A DNA stretch of 58,256 bases. Origin: Triparma columacea (taxonomy: Eukaryota > Sar > Bolidophyceae > Parmales > Triparmaceae). Made by a program: the position numbers and the translations under genes. Positions 1 through 9,793 of this stretch are shown piece by piece (position 1 is the first letter of the stretch; each line of letters opens with the position of its first letter). The stretch spans positions 1 to 58,256 of the forward strand of contig BRYA01000296.1 of NCBI GenBank assembly GCA_030267965.1, given 5' to 3'. Below the pieces are notes generated by a model. It was given only the letters and a program-made list of their open reading frames with translations. It was not told the origin of the DNA and ran no database searches.

Positions 1-342
1 GGCAATCTTCACGCCGTCCTTACACACGTTGTAGATCTTTGAAATATTGGCCTCGAGCTCCAACCCGAACGTTGGGTCGGTATCTGACTCGGCGATAATG
101 TCTGCGGCCCTTCCCATTAGCTGCTGGTACTCGAGCTGAGCCACCTGGTAGGCTTGGGTTGCAAGCCACAGCATGTTCTTCGTGTTCTCCCTGTCAGCGT
201 CTCCCACACACCCCAATGCCTGTTTCATAAGCTCGTCTCCCTTCCACCTCTTCTCGGCCATCTTGATAACTCCGAAGATGTCGTCTATGGTGGCCCCAGA
301 CTCCCCGGCCCAGGTCAAGCAGGCCATCAATTGTTTGCCCAT
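1..342 (-). CDS. Partial unknown helical protein, runs off left edge
   Basis: An open frame enters from the left edge on the minus strand. It is free of stops back to position 463, and its first in-frame Met is at 342. The translation is mixed-charge and helix-prone, with Trp, Cys and ordinary composition (residues such as MGKQLMACLTWAGESG near its start), so it looks like real protein and not an antisense shadow. I recognise no family. Its upstream end overlaps, on the other strand, the beginning of a glutamine amidotransferase fragment. The true N-terminus is therefore uncertain, and the gene may itself be broken at about 315-345. The C-terminus lies outside the window. Confidence 0.45.
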   Translation of the reverse strand, partial: MGKQLMACLTWAGESGATIDDIFGVIKMAEKRWKGDELMKQALGCVGDADRENTKNMLWLATQAYQVAQLEYQQLMGRAADIIAESDTDPTFGLELEANISKIYNVCKDGVKIA

Positions 343-747
343 GCCCGTGGAGGCGCTGCTGTTACAAATCCTTTGGGACCAACTCTGTTCGAAGTTGAGT
401 GCTCGGCGACGACGCCAAAGGGAAAGGAATTGTTCGGTGACGAAAAATATTTGTTGTTGTCTTCACACTGTGATATCGTTAAGACGCCTGGACGAGACGG
501 TGTAACCCTTCTGTCATCTTCACGTACTGAACATCAAGTGCTAGGTTATTTTAATGAGGCTGACGAGGCATACGCGTTTAGCATTCAGTCCCACCCCGAG
601 TACTGTTGCGGTGGTAAGGCAATCTTGGATGGAGTCGCCAAGGTGATGGGCGTTTCGGAAGCCCACGCCGCCCCAGTCAATGAGCAACAATGCGCGGAGT
701 CCGCTGCGATGTTAATGAAAAAGATAATACTCAGTTTGTGGGGCTGA
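313..747 (+). pseudogene. Truncated class I glutamine amidotransferase (C-terminal part)
   Basis: The plus frame ending at the TGA at 745-747 carries the C-terminal half of a class I glutamine amidotransferase domain. A GHQLFAHARGG segment aligns with the family's nucleophile-elbow region, and IQSHPEY supplies the His and Glu of the triad. The nucleophile Cys expected just before GHQ is absent (the frame reads GQAGHQ). Everything upstream is antisense to another open frame, and no credible start exists. The family hydrolyses glutamine to supply ammonia. Without Cys this copy should be inactive, so I read it as a 5'-truncated remnant or an assembly chimera. The breakpoint is near 310-345. Confidence 0.55.
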
Positions 748-1265
748 AATCAAATGTCGTACGGATAGGACCGGTGTTTTGGTCTTACAGGGTAGGACAT
801 TGATTTGTGCCCACTTTTTTCAATTATCGGTAGAATTTCGACGGCGCTTTCGCGGAGTAAACTTTCGTAGTAAATTTGTTAGTTCGTAAAGGTCTAAAAT
901 TAATATAGAAGCAGTGGTTCTTGGATTTTTTTTTGGTTTTTGCATCTCGGCTTTTGTTCAGTTTTGTGACCGTGATTATTACTGTTGTTGCAACTAGTGT
1001 TTATATTATTTGGAAACGCTATAAAGAAGTTATTCTATTTGTAATCCTCTCGTCCGTCTCCAGTTTGCCACTTTGAGCAAGCTCAAGCCGAAGTTTGAGG
1101 TTGGAAGAGCCCATTCTTTGTCAATTCCTCACTCGAATCCTCGTCCAGTAGTAGGTCCAAAAGCCCAATCAATTAGTCTCTTTCGGGATTTTTTTTGGTA
1201 TTAGAAGGGTTGTCTTAGTTGAATCCTGTCCTTTTCATCTCTCATATTTCGCGTCGAGGTCAAGA
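748..1265. other. Intergenic region with TATA-like element
   Basis: No coding frame is supported here. An A/T-leaning block at 1014-1029 contains CTATAAAG within a 16-base string that recurs exactly at 10658-10673 upstream of another plus-strand gene. It could be a core promoter element of the zinc-knuckle gene, though it lies about 240 bases before the ATG. Confidence 0.4.
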
Positions 1266-2517
1266 ATGTCATTCTCAGTCGTCCAAAGCGGTGACATGGG
1301 CAGTTTTAACCAAAATTCTGCTGACTACATTGAGTCTGTGAGGGCCAGTGGGAGTAGGAGGCGCCGCAGAGATACTGCGGTAGTTAAGAGCATGGCGGAT
1401 TCTCTGAATGGGGACGATGATAGGATTAGGAGGGTTACAGATGAGGACTCCCCGGCAGAAGGGAAGGAAGTGAACCCCATCCAGACAATCGCTCATATGT
1501 CAATGGAGGAAGCTAACTTGGACAATGGGGTCGCATCGGCATTTCCAGAGTCCGTTAAGCCCAAAGTGCCCTCTGCGGTGGAGAATGAGGTCTTCTCAGA
1601 GGACAGGGAGTTTGTCCTCGAGGAGATTGAGCTCCGCAAGGAGAGGCTGAACTCTAAGAGGAAGCGGGAGAGTGTCGCTGCGGAAATACGGTCCTTCGGG
1701 ATGTCCAGGGAGGGAATGGTCGGGACTGGGCTTACCAAGCCCAACTCCACCTTTGGTGAGACTTGCCTTGTGGTTGGTCGGGGCACGACGAGGAGATCCT
1801 TCTCCCCCCCCCGTGGACGCTCTGGTGTAAGGACCTGCACCAACTGCAACAAGACAGGCCACGATCGCAGGAATTGCAACAAGCCGAGGCTCGACAGCAA
1901 CGGCGAGGTCATCGTCTCACAACGTCGCTGTACCCGTTGCGGATCCCTCCGTCATGACCGCCGCACCTGCAACATTAGCGCAGAGGAGGTGAGGGGGGCG
2001 AGGAGCAAACATTGGTGCCGTGTCTTTTTCGTCTAAACCTCCTTCCCCCCCCCCCCCCTCCCCTTCCGCCACCCTCTCTCCAGGCCAAACGCCTTGCAGC
2101 CGAGGGCATCCCCCTCTCAAACCGTGTCAAGGCCAAGGCTAACGTCCCCCCCCCCTCCTCCGGCATGGCCCCGTTGAAGCTCATCGCCGACACTGACGTT
2201 CCCGTACCACCCGCTCCCCTCATTGGCCTTCCCCCTCCCCCCCACGCCGTCCACCAGTACGGAGGTGCAGCAGGGGTCGGTGTCGGGGTTGGGGTCGGTG
2301 TCGTCGGTCACCAGCAGGGCCAGGGTGGTCCCTCTGGCGCACCAGCAGCGGGGGCCGCGGTCCACTACGACCCGCAGGGCTTCACGAACTACCAGAACAT
2401 GATGTTCAACCAGTACGCGGCGGCGGCGCAGGCGTACCAGAGCATGGGGGCGGGGGGGGTGCAGCAGGTGATGAGGAGGGCTATGGAACAGAGGATGGCT
2501 ATGGAGAGGCAGATTAT

Positions 2518-2551
<34 letters not shown>

Positions 2552-3007
2552 GTAGAGGTAGAAGAAGAAGGAGAAGAAGAGCAGCAGCAACAACAACAAC
2601 AACAGGTGAACATGAACCAAACGCAGTACTACGCAGCCCTAGCCAGACAGCAGCAGCAGGCGGCTGCGGTTATGGGCGAGGGCGGTAGAGACGTTAATCA
2701 GGGGATTATGGGGCCCGGGGGGGGGATACCGGGATTCGAATTCGTGAGGGAGCAACAGCAGAGGGTAGTGGCGGCGTACATGCAGGCGGCGCAACAGCAG
2801 GCGCATGCGGAACAGATGAGGATGGGGATGGGGATGGGGATGGGGATGGGGATGGGGATGGTGATGGGAATGGGGGGGGAGGGGGGGGGAGAGGAGGGGG
2901 GGGGAGAGGAGGAGGGGGGGGGGGGGGGGACTAAGGGGGAGGGGACAAAGGGGGAGCAGGCGGATTATGCGGCGGAGGTTCTGCTCATGATGAGCGGGAA
3001 GACTTAA
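1266..3007 (+). CDS. CCHC zinc-knuckle, low-complexity nucleic-acid-binding protein
   Basis: Two exons (1266-1988 and 2084-3007) give 548 residues. The intron opens with GTGAGG, ends with a long C tract and CAG, and is phase 0. The N-terminal 170 residues are charged. Two tandem zinc knuckles follow near residues 190-240: CTNCNKTGHDRRNC is a perfect CX2CX4HX4C, and CTRCGSLRHDRRTC has the same spacing. The second exon is Pro-, Gly-, Glu- and Gln-rich, with poly-Q and a Met-Gly dipeptide run from an ATGGGG hexanucleotide repeat. CCHC knuckles bind single-stranded RNA or DNA, so an RNA-associated nuclear role is a reasonable inference. No protease, reverse transcriptase or repeats flank it, so it is not read as a retroelement Gag. 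Confidence 0.75.
2500..2935 (+). repeat. Coding microsatellites and G-runs
   Basis: Within the zinc-knuckle gene lie GGA/GAA triplet runs (about 2527-2590), CAA/CAG runs (2581-2605), an ATGGGG hexanucleotide repeat (about 2818-2860) and several runs of 7-10 G up to 2931. They encode Glu, Gln, Met-Gly and Gly tracts. Such runs are prone to slippage and to G-quadruplex formation on the coding strand. Confidence 0.8.
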
Positions 3008-3598
3008 ACGGGGGGGAAGGGTGGGGGGAGGAGGAGTGGGGGGAGAACGAAGAAATCGAAGTGAACGGGTTTGTCAAGTAGCTAATGATATGCATATATA
3101 TTTGTGTATATGCGGTTAATAATAGCACTATTGTCTCAAGCGTCTATTTGAGTACCATTTATATAAACAAGAGAAAGAAAGAGGGATCTTCTGGAGAGCC
3201 GGAATGAGCATAACTGGACCCGGTTCCACACACCCCCAGAGTTGATTCTGTTGTTCAAGCTCTCACCTTTCATCCTCCATCTCATCCTTCCTTGTTTGTT
3301 CGTGTTGTGGTCTTTTGAATATTGCAGTGTTACCAAGTTGTTTTGTTTGTGATTTTTTTGTCCCATCAAAGTCACGACACAAATTCCCGAACTTGCTTTG
3401 AAGCCTTTTTTACATCCTATTCCACATTAAAGTGGTAATTTAGGGTACTTTAGGGGTACAGTATTCGAGTAGTACCATCTACATTATTCTACTTGCGCTA
3501 AAAGCTTCAAAAGGAGAGAATCTACCCCTTTGCCCCGTTACCTCACCCTTCAGTTGTGTCTACAGTTGTGTCTATAGTTGTGTCTATAGTTGTGTATC
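3008..3598. other. Intergenic region, nothing recognised
   Basis: The stretch is A/T-leaning and lacks a credible coding frame. Just before the next start codon, a short GTTGTGTCTATA-type unit is repeated four times (about 3553-3595). Confidence 0.5.
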
Positions 3599-4048
3599 AT
3601 GTCAACAGCAAAGATACAACATTCACTAGAAAACTCAGTAACAACCTCAGTAACAACGTCTGTACCATCTACAATACCATCTACAATACCATCTACAATA
3701 CCCTCATCAGTAGCAATTCGATCCACAGCGCCATTCCAATCCAAACAAGCCAACAATAAGGCTTCATTAGAGGACATACTATTAGACAACAACGACGACG
3801 ACGGTAACGACGACGGTAACTCCGACGGTAACTCTGCACCATCAGTCACCTTGGAAAACCTACAGCTCAACGATGTAGAATTAGCCAGTCTGAACAACGA
3901 CTACGCTGTGCTTGATGATATAGTAGCATACGGAGTGCCGCTGATGAGCTGGTGTGACACTGATGTAGGAAACAGCGTAGGAAATAACGTAGGAAACAAC
4001 AGCAAGGATGATATATACAGGACAGAAAAGGGAAGAAATGGAAGTAGG

Positions 4049-4116
<68 letters not shown>

Positions 4117-5298
4117 TAGTAATGGCAACGGCAACGGCAACGCTCCAAATTTCCTGATAGACGTAATCGACCGAGTCCTCCGAGAGTGTCTTCTCAGCCG
4201 TTTCTCTCATACCAGTTACAAGCCCTCCCGCGTCGAGTACTCCTCCACCCACACATCCATAACCCCCTCACTCTCCATGTCAACCTTCGTCGCTAGGACA
4301 ACTCACCTCGTCTCGCTCCTTAGGGCCTTCCCGGCCGCGCCCTTCACCATCCAGAGGTTGTCTGAGATTTTGAGAAAGCCACCAAGATGTTATGAACAGA
4401 CGAACAAGTTCGCGAACGCGGTTGAGAGGTGCCTGACTGTCACGGGAACAGTGGAATGGGTCAAGGATAAGAAGGGGATCAAGAAGAGGGAGGTGAGAAC
4501 GAGATATTTTTGTTGTATCTGTCAGGGTTAGGATTAACCATCCTCCTCTTTCTCACACTCGCTTCATCCGCGCCCCTCCAGTTTGTCACTCAAACTATCT
4601 CCAATCCAAATCCCACTCCTGCCGATGATTCCGACATATCCGACAGTGACAACATCGGCTCGCACACTTTCTCCATCGCCCCCAGTCCCCCCCCTTCCTC
4701 CCCCCCCCTCCCAACCTCCTCCCCCCCATCCTCCCCTCCCCCCCAAAGCTCCTCCCCCCCATCCTCCTCCCCCCTCCCAACCTCCTCCCCCCCCCTCGCC
4801 GCCTCCCCCCCCCCCCCCTCCACCACCATAACCACAACCACAACGCTCCCCCTCCCTACCCCCCCCCAATCAGACGAAACCCTCCCACCCCAAACCTCCG
4901 CGAAGCGTCAAAAGATGAACGATACATCCTCCCCCTCCTCCTCCCCCACCCCCCACCCATCAGAATCTTCCATACCCCCAGACGACGCTGAGCCCCCATC
5001 ATCCTCATTCTTCCGAACGAGTCCAAACCACGACTTAGGTCGTGAAATCACACACGGTTACGGTACCCTATCAGACGACGCTCTCCGCGATCATTCCCAG
5101 TCCGCCGAAGGCTCTGACTCTGACTCCGATAGCTCTGGTAGTTACGAGTCCCTAACGGCTGTTCGTGTTATGGCGTTGAATAGGATACAGCAGAGTAGGA
5201 GGAGGGAAGGTTACGAATCTGAGGGGAGCAGCACGAGAGGGTTGGTAGATAGTGAAGGGAGTGAGAGCGATAGGGAAAGCGTGGATAGCGAGACTTAA
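3599..5298 (+). CDS. PP4 regulatory subunit 2-like protein
   Basis: Two exons (3599-4492 and 4582-5298) join in phase 0 to give 536 residues. The intron opens with GTGAGA and ends in CTCCAG. The conserved core (about residues 235-300 in exon 1) carries PFTIQRLSEIL followed by a Cys/Tyr-rich segment, a KFANAVER helix and a TVEW strand. This is the PPP4R2 signature. PPP4R2 holds the catalytic subunit PP4C and R3 in a phosphatase complex acting in DNA-damage recovery and splicing-factor maturation. The N-terminal and C-terminal arms are low complexity: Asn-Gly repeats from a GGCAAC hexanucleotide, then Ser/Pro and acidic stretches, as is usual for R2's disordered tail. An upstream TTG in frame was not used as start; the first ATG is at 3599. 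Confidence 0.8.
4050..4141 (+). repeat. GGCAAC hexanucleotide repeat coding Asn-Gly
   Basis: About 14 near-perfect AACGGC units are interrupted once by an AATAGTAATGGC variant. They sit inside the PP4R2-like coding sequence and encode alternating Asn and Gly. Confidence 0.9.
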
Positions 5299-5440
5299 TT
5301 TTGATAGAATGAGAAATTGTTTGGTTGAATGAGGAGAATCTTTTCCTTAATCGTCATTAATCCACGACGCGACTTAATTTGATAGAATGAGAAATTGTTT
5401 GGTTGAATGAGGAGAATCTTTTCCTTAATCGTCATTAATC
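5292..5440. repeat. Tandem duplication of about 70 bases spanning the PP4R2 stop codon
   Basis: Copy one (5292-5362) and copy two (5371-5440) differ mainly by one T in a short T run and are separated by 8 bases. Each begins with the GACTTAA that holds the gene's stop codon, so the duplicated unit runs from the last sense codon into the 3' untranslated region. Confidence 0.9.
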
Positions 5441-5519
5441 TCCGACTCCCTCACAACTCGCCCGACCTCTATCTTCCGCGTTTCGTCTTCCCTTCCCGTC
5501 TTCACATTTTCAAGCTCTT

Positions 5520-7296
5520 TTACAACTCTGGCTCCTCGCACCCCTTCTCGTACTTTTTCCATTCCTCTCCCATGATCCAGCTCCTGAACATCTCAAAGCT
5601 CGCCTCCGGCTTGTAAGTGGGTGTCATATGTCCCGCCCCCCTGATCGTCAGGAACGAGAAGTCGCCCTCGTATCTAGTGACGTACCCTCCCATGCGTGCG
5701 CAGCTATCAAGCGTCCAAGGCCTCCACGCAGAAATCTCCTCCAGCCCGAGCGAGCTCGTCCAGTTCTGGGCCACGAAGCTGTTGATCCCAGGGTCGGTGT
5801 CCCCGTTGTAAACCATCACCCTGACGCCGAGGTCGGCGTACTTTCCGATAGCGACGTCCTTGTAGAACGGCATGAGGTTCCTTTCCGTGAGTGTGTAGTT
5901 GAAGCCGATACCGTCATCCCCTGAGAAGAAGAAAGAGTCCTGGGATACGTGCAAGGCATCCCTCACTTCGGTGACGTTCGCGTACAACTGTGAGTTGTGA
6001 AGCGAAGAACGAAGCGATGAGTAAGGTTAGTGAACGCGATTCCCTTTGAATACGAACTCTTCCTTTCCCTTTGAATACGAACTCTTCTTTTCCCTTTGAA
6101 TACGAACTCTTCTTTTCCCTTTGAATACGAACTCTTCCTTTCCCTACCGTGATCCCCCAACTCACCTCCATGACCTCCCCACCACCGCAGGTGTAATCGT
6201 TCAGCGCGCCCTCGACGTTACCCCTCCACAAAGTGTGCTGGGGACGGGCGGCGCTCTTCAAGAGGCCGTTGTCATAGGTGCAGTCGTCGTACAGCGCATA
6301 CTCGTAGTATCCGCCAATCTCGTCGTCCATTTCAGCGAGCTTGGCGTTGCAGGCATCGCTGAGACCGCCGTTGGCAAGGGGGTGCTTGAGCGTGTCCTCG
6401 CCGCCGCAGGCTGACTTGATGGAGTCGTAGGTCTTGGTGGACAGCTGACCGTGGCCGTACATGAAGGTCAGGTCCCACCAGGGTCCGAAGTCTCCGTCGC
6501 TTCCGCATAGGACCTCGGTGCCAGTGCAGGCGTCCCCCACAGCGAAACCCTTCAAGTTAATGGAGGGATCGTTGGTGATTATCGAGCGGGCCATGGTTGG
6601 GATGTAAACGCCGGCATACGACTCGCCGCTCAAGTACAAATCCTTGGTTTTCAACTCGGGGAACTTGAGGTAAAAGGCCTGAAGAGCCAAAAGGTTGTTC
6701 TCCGCTGCCAACTCATCAGTCCAGTCTCCGCATGAGGTTCCATCTGCAGAGACATCGTCGCCGCAGTACGAGAAGCCAACGGGGCTGGGGGCCTCAAATA
6801 TGAGGAGGTCTCCGAGCTGGCTCCAAGAGTTTTCGTTGGGGAAGACGGTGGGGATGCCAGTGGAAAGGTACTCATCAGTGGTGAGGCTGTCAGCGTTGAG
6901 GCTGAAGGGGCCGACTTCAGTCATGAAACCGAACATGCTGGACGCTCCAGGTCCTCCATTGCTCCAGAAGATTAGCTTTCCCTCATCATATTCACCCTCC
7001 ATCTGCTGAGTGAGGATGTAATGGGTGTTGACCTGTCGTCACAAAGGGGAGACGTAAATAGTTTGGGGTGCATAGCGGGTTGCGGAGATTTTTGCGTTTG
7101 TTAGTTCGTTCGTAGCACATAATCCCCCTATTTCCAATCTCACCTGCTGTCCCGTTGACATCGTGTAGCTGAGAAAGCCACTGTACATGGAGAATGGGAG
7201 CTCTCCGTAACCGGGGAGGTTAGTCACAATATCCTCGGTTGGAGCAGCGCCTACTGCGGCCAAAGCTCCGAGAAGGAGGGAGGAAAGAACAAGCAT
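5520..7296 (-). CDS. Serine carboxypeptidase (peptidase S10)
   Basis: Three exons (7296-7144, 7032-6166, 5987-5520), both introns phase 0 with GTGAG donors, encode 495 residues. A signal peptide (MLVLSSLLLGALAAVGA) directs entry to the secretory pathway. The family hallmarks are all present: the oxyanion motif NGGPGASS near residue 76, GESYAG with nucleophile Ser189, NGDTD with Asp403, and GAGHM with His460. S10 enzymes remove C-terminal residues from peptides, usually in lysosomes or vacuoles or outside the cell. Length is typical. The second intron holds four copies of a 25-base unit. A GTG codon lies further upstream in frame, but the ATG at 7296 starts exactly at the signal peptide. Confidence 0.93.
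6041..6145. repeat. Four tandem 25-base units in an intron
   Basis: Units begin at 6041, 6066, 6091 and 6116, each opening with TCCCTTTGAATACGAACTCT and differing only at one C/T. They fill most of the second carboxypeptidase intron. Confidence 0.92.
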
Positions 7297-7547
7297 CGTG
7301 CAATGTCGATTTTCAGATTGACTCGAATTGACCCAAGGGTCGTCGAAAGCATTATTTATTTGGTGACAATTCACTCAATGAACGTCGTTCGCAAAAGCCA
7401 TCCTTCGATAAATGATGCACGTGGGTAACAACGTATAGACTCCATATCGTCTCCTTACAAGGCGCTTCGGTTTATTGTTACAAATGGCGACAACTTACTC
7501 TCCCTCTACTCCAGTCCTGCCAACTAACCCTCCCCACCCAATACCCA

Positions 7548-9413
7548 TTAGTCGCTGATGAAAATTCCTAAGTTCTCAAAGAAGTCCTTGAACTCCGGCG
7601 TCTTTTTGAACCTCGCAAAGTTGTCCCGCACCATGAGCTTGTAAATTTCGGTTTGACATCCCTCAAAGATGTCAGCCCCTACGGCCGCCTCCCCCGCTAC
7701 AAGCTTATTCACCTGCTTTCTCATCTTTCCGGGGACGTTCACTTGGAGCTCCGCTGATTCTGAGATGTACTTGTCATAAAGGTCCTTTGCGGCTGCGTTG
7801 GAGACATCACTCTTAAAGTTGTTGACGGCGACCCAGAACTGGATGTTTTCGTCTGCTAGCTCCTTCTTCAAAAATACATTGAACATGGAGAGGCCCGTGG
7901 GATGGGCCAGGATGTGCTTGAGCTCGGCCTTCTCCTGCAGGCACCTCAACTTGAACTCGCACAGCGCCTGGGGATTCGCGTCGAAGATCTTGTGGAAGAC
8001 GTCAGCCCCAACGCTCATGAGAATAGCGTGGGTGTTACTGACAACACTCGCTGCCCTCGTTGAATGGGCCACTAAGGCCATCTCTCCGAAGTACTTCCCG
8101 GGGCCCAGGTGCCCAATGTCCATGCTCATTGACCTGCTCATCTTCTTCAGTGGCGCACCATTCCCTGCAGCTTTAGTAGCGTCCTCTCCGCCACCATGAC
8201 CATGACCATGACCACTGCCCATCTCAACTCTAACCTCGCCGTGTATGATAATGTAAAAGCGGTCTCCCATTTCCCCCTCTTTAAATACAACCGCGTCCTT
8301 TTCCATCTCGTGCATCTCCACTCCGTGGGCGAACTCCGAGAACATTTCAGGGGAGATTCCCTGGAGGAAGGGGATGTCCATACTACTCAACTTGCCGATC
8401 ATCCTGTCCTTCATGACCTCGTTCATTCTGTCCTTCACGTCGGGGCAGACGCGGAGGAAATTATGGAACGCGACCTTGTCAATTGTCAGGAAGAGAGACT
8501 TGTCTCGGGTCCGAACAGTGGTGGTTCGAGGGATGTTCACCATCAGGGCGGTCTCCCCGAAGTAGTCCCCCGCCTTCATTGATGCCAAGAAGGTGTGTTC
8601 TTCTTCAATCGACGGGCGGGGTGAATCCGAGTCGTCGCCTACAGGTATGTCGCTAAAAAGTTCCCCGTTCTTCGTGAGATTGATCGACTTTCTAAATTTC
8701 CGCCCTTGGTCTCCTGCGTCGTCGCCGCCGTCTTTTTGTAATGTCACATCACTTTGACCACTCAGGATAATGTAAAGCTTGTCTCCCTCGTCCCCCTGGT
8801 TGAAGAGGGTTGCCTTGCCGTCAAAGGCCTCGTACTTGCACATAGCAGCAAGCAACGATATTTGGCTCTCCTTGATGCCCTTCAGGAAAGGGAGGGGTGA
8901 GAGGTAGTTCCCAATGTCGCTCTGGACGATTTGTTGCATTAGCGACCGAAGGCTCTCGTGTTCCTTCAGAAACTTCTCAAACTTTTCCTCGTTGCACTCC
9001 AAAAGGACCGAGTCTACCTTGGCGTATAAGCTGACATCCTCGACGAAGTTCTGTAGCTTGGCCTTGCTGACCCTCCTCTTGGCGTCCTTCTCCGTGCTCT
9101 TCTTGTTGACTATGTCTCCTGGAAACTTGGAGCACAGGAATCCCTTCTGGAAGAGCGACTTCCGCTGCGTCGTGGGGATGACCGTCGATAGTTCCATCTC
9201 TCCCTTCGCCACAATGTACATTTTATCGCTCTCGACTTCCATCAACTTCTCCCCAGCCTCTACACAGATGGTGCTGTCAAAGCATCCGGCCAACTCCTCT
9301 AAAAGCGCATCAGTGTCGAGGTACATAAAGAAGGGCGTGTGTTTAAGGTGCTCCACTCTCTGAGCAGGTAGCATGTTGCCATCGTGGGGGACGACACTAT
9401 TGCAGTTTCCCAT
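7548..9413 (-). CDS. Myristoylated cyclic-nucleotide-binding protein with C-terminal RGS domain
   Basis: This is a single-exon gene of 621 residues. The N-terminus MGNCNS fits N-myristoylation at Gly2 with an acylatable Cys4, so membrane attachment is likely. Cyclic-nucleotide-binding domains follow: one degenerate domain (about 35-115) and two good ones (about 175-340 and 345-490). Their phosphate-binding cassettes are recognisable as FGETALMVNIPRTTTV and FGEMALVAHSTRAASV, with the cAMP/cGMP-contacting Glu and Arg. Residues about 505-612 form an RGS box that includes ENIQFWVAVNNFK. RGS boxes accelerate GTP hydrolysis by G-alpha. No kinase domain is present, so this looks like a G-protein regulator gated by cyclic nucleotides (inference). 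Confidence 0.88.
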   Translation of the reverse strand: MGNCNSVVPHDGNMLPAQRVEHLKHTPFFMYLDTDALLEELAGCFDSTICVEAGEKLMEVESDKMYIVAKGEMELSTVIPTTQRKSLFQKGFLCSKFPGDIVNKKSTEKDAKRRVSKAKLQNFVEDVSLYAKVDSVLLECNEEKFEKFLKEHESLRSLMQQIVQSDIGNYLSPLPFLKGIKESQISLLAAMCKYEAFDGKATLFNQGDEGDKLYIILSGQSDVTLQKDGGDDAGDQGRKFRKSINLTKNGELFSDIPVGDDSDSPRPSIEEEHTFLASMKAGDYFGETALMVNIPRTTTVRTRDKSLFLTIDKVAFHNFLRVCPDVKDRMNEVMKDRMIGKLSSMDIPFLQGISPEMFSEFAHGVEMHEMEKDAVVFKEGEMGDRFYIIIHGEVRVEMGSGHGHGHGGGEDATKAAGNGAPLKKMSRSMSMDIGHLGPGKYFGEMALVAHSTRAASVVSNTHAILMSVGADVFHKIFDANPQALCEFKLRCLQEKAELKHILAHPTGLSMFNVFLKKELADENIQFWVAVNNFKSDVSNAAAKDLYDKYISESAELQVNVPGKMRKQVNKLVAGEAAVGADIFEGCQTEIYKLMVRDNFARFKKTPEFKDFFENLGIFISD

Positions 9414-9793
9414 GAAACTAAGGGATTCTTCGGGAAGTTAGTTGGGGTGTGGGGTGTTGGCCTGAACTTCTAGGGCCCAGAAACTAAGGCGCGTCGTCTT
9501 TTCACGATCACGGGTCCTTTCGTGACTAATGGGGGTCAGTGGTAATGATCGGGGGGCTTAGTTTTCGAGGGTACACAAAACCCTTTAGAAGCTGTTGTGG
9601 CTTCAGTTGTTGTTGAGGATCAGCGAAAGCCAGTGGTGAAATTCAAGGATGCAAAGGTAATGTTTTATCTTGTCATAAAAGAGAAAGCGTGTCGTGCTTG
9701 AATGATACACACAGTCTTTATTGGATTACCGCGGCAACTGGAATCCCTAGTTTCCGTCTCGTATCATTTTCTGAATATAATAAACACCAAAAA
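9414..9793. other. Intergenic region, nothing recognised
   Basis: This stretch lies between the start of the RGS gene and the 3' end of the next minus-strand gene. It should hold the RGS gene's promoter, but I see no clear TATA element or coding frame. Confidence 0.5.

Noticed and set aside
154..312. Upstream part of the plus frame before the amidotransferase
   Set aside because: It starts at TTG, has no homology, and is antisense to a better coding frame.
1266..3007. Retrotransposon Gag because of CCHC knuckles
   Set aside because: There is no reverse transcriptase, integrase or long terminal repeat nearby, and the gene has an intron.
4564..4869. Gly-rich minus-strand frames opposite the Ser/Pro region
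   Set aside because: They are antisense shadows of C-rich coding sequence.
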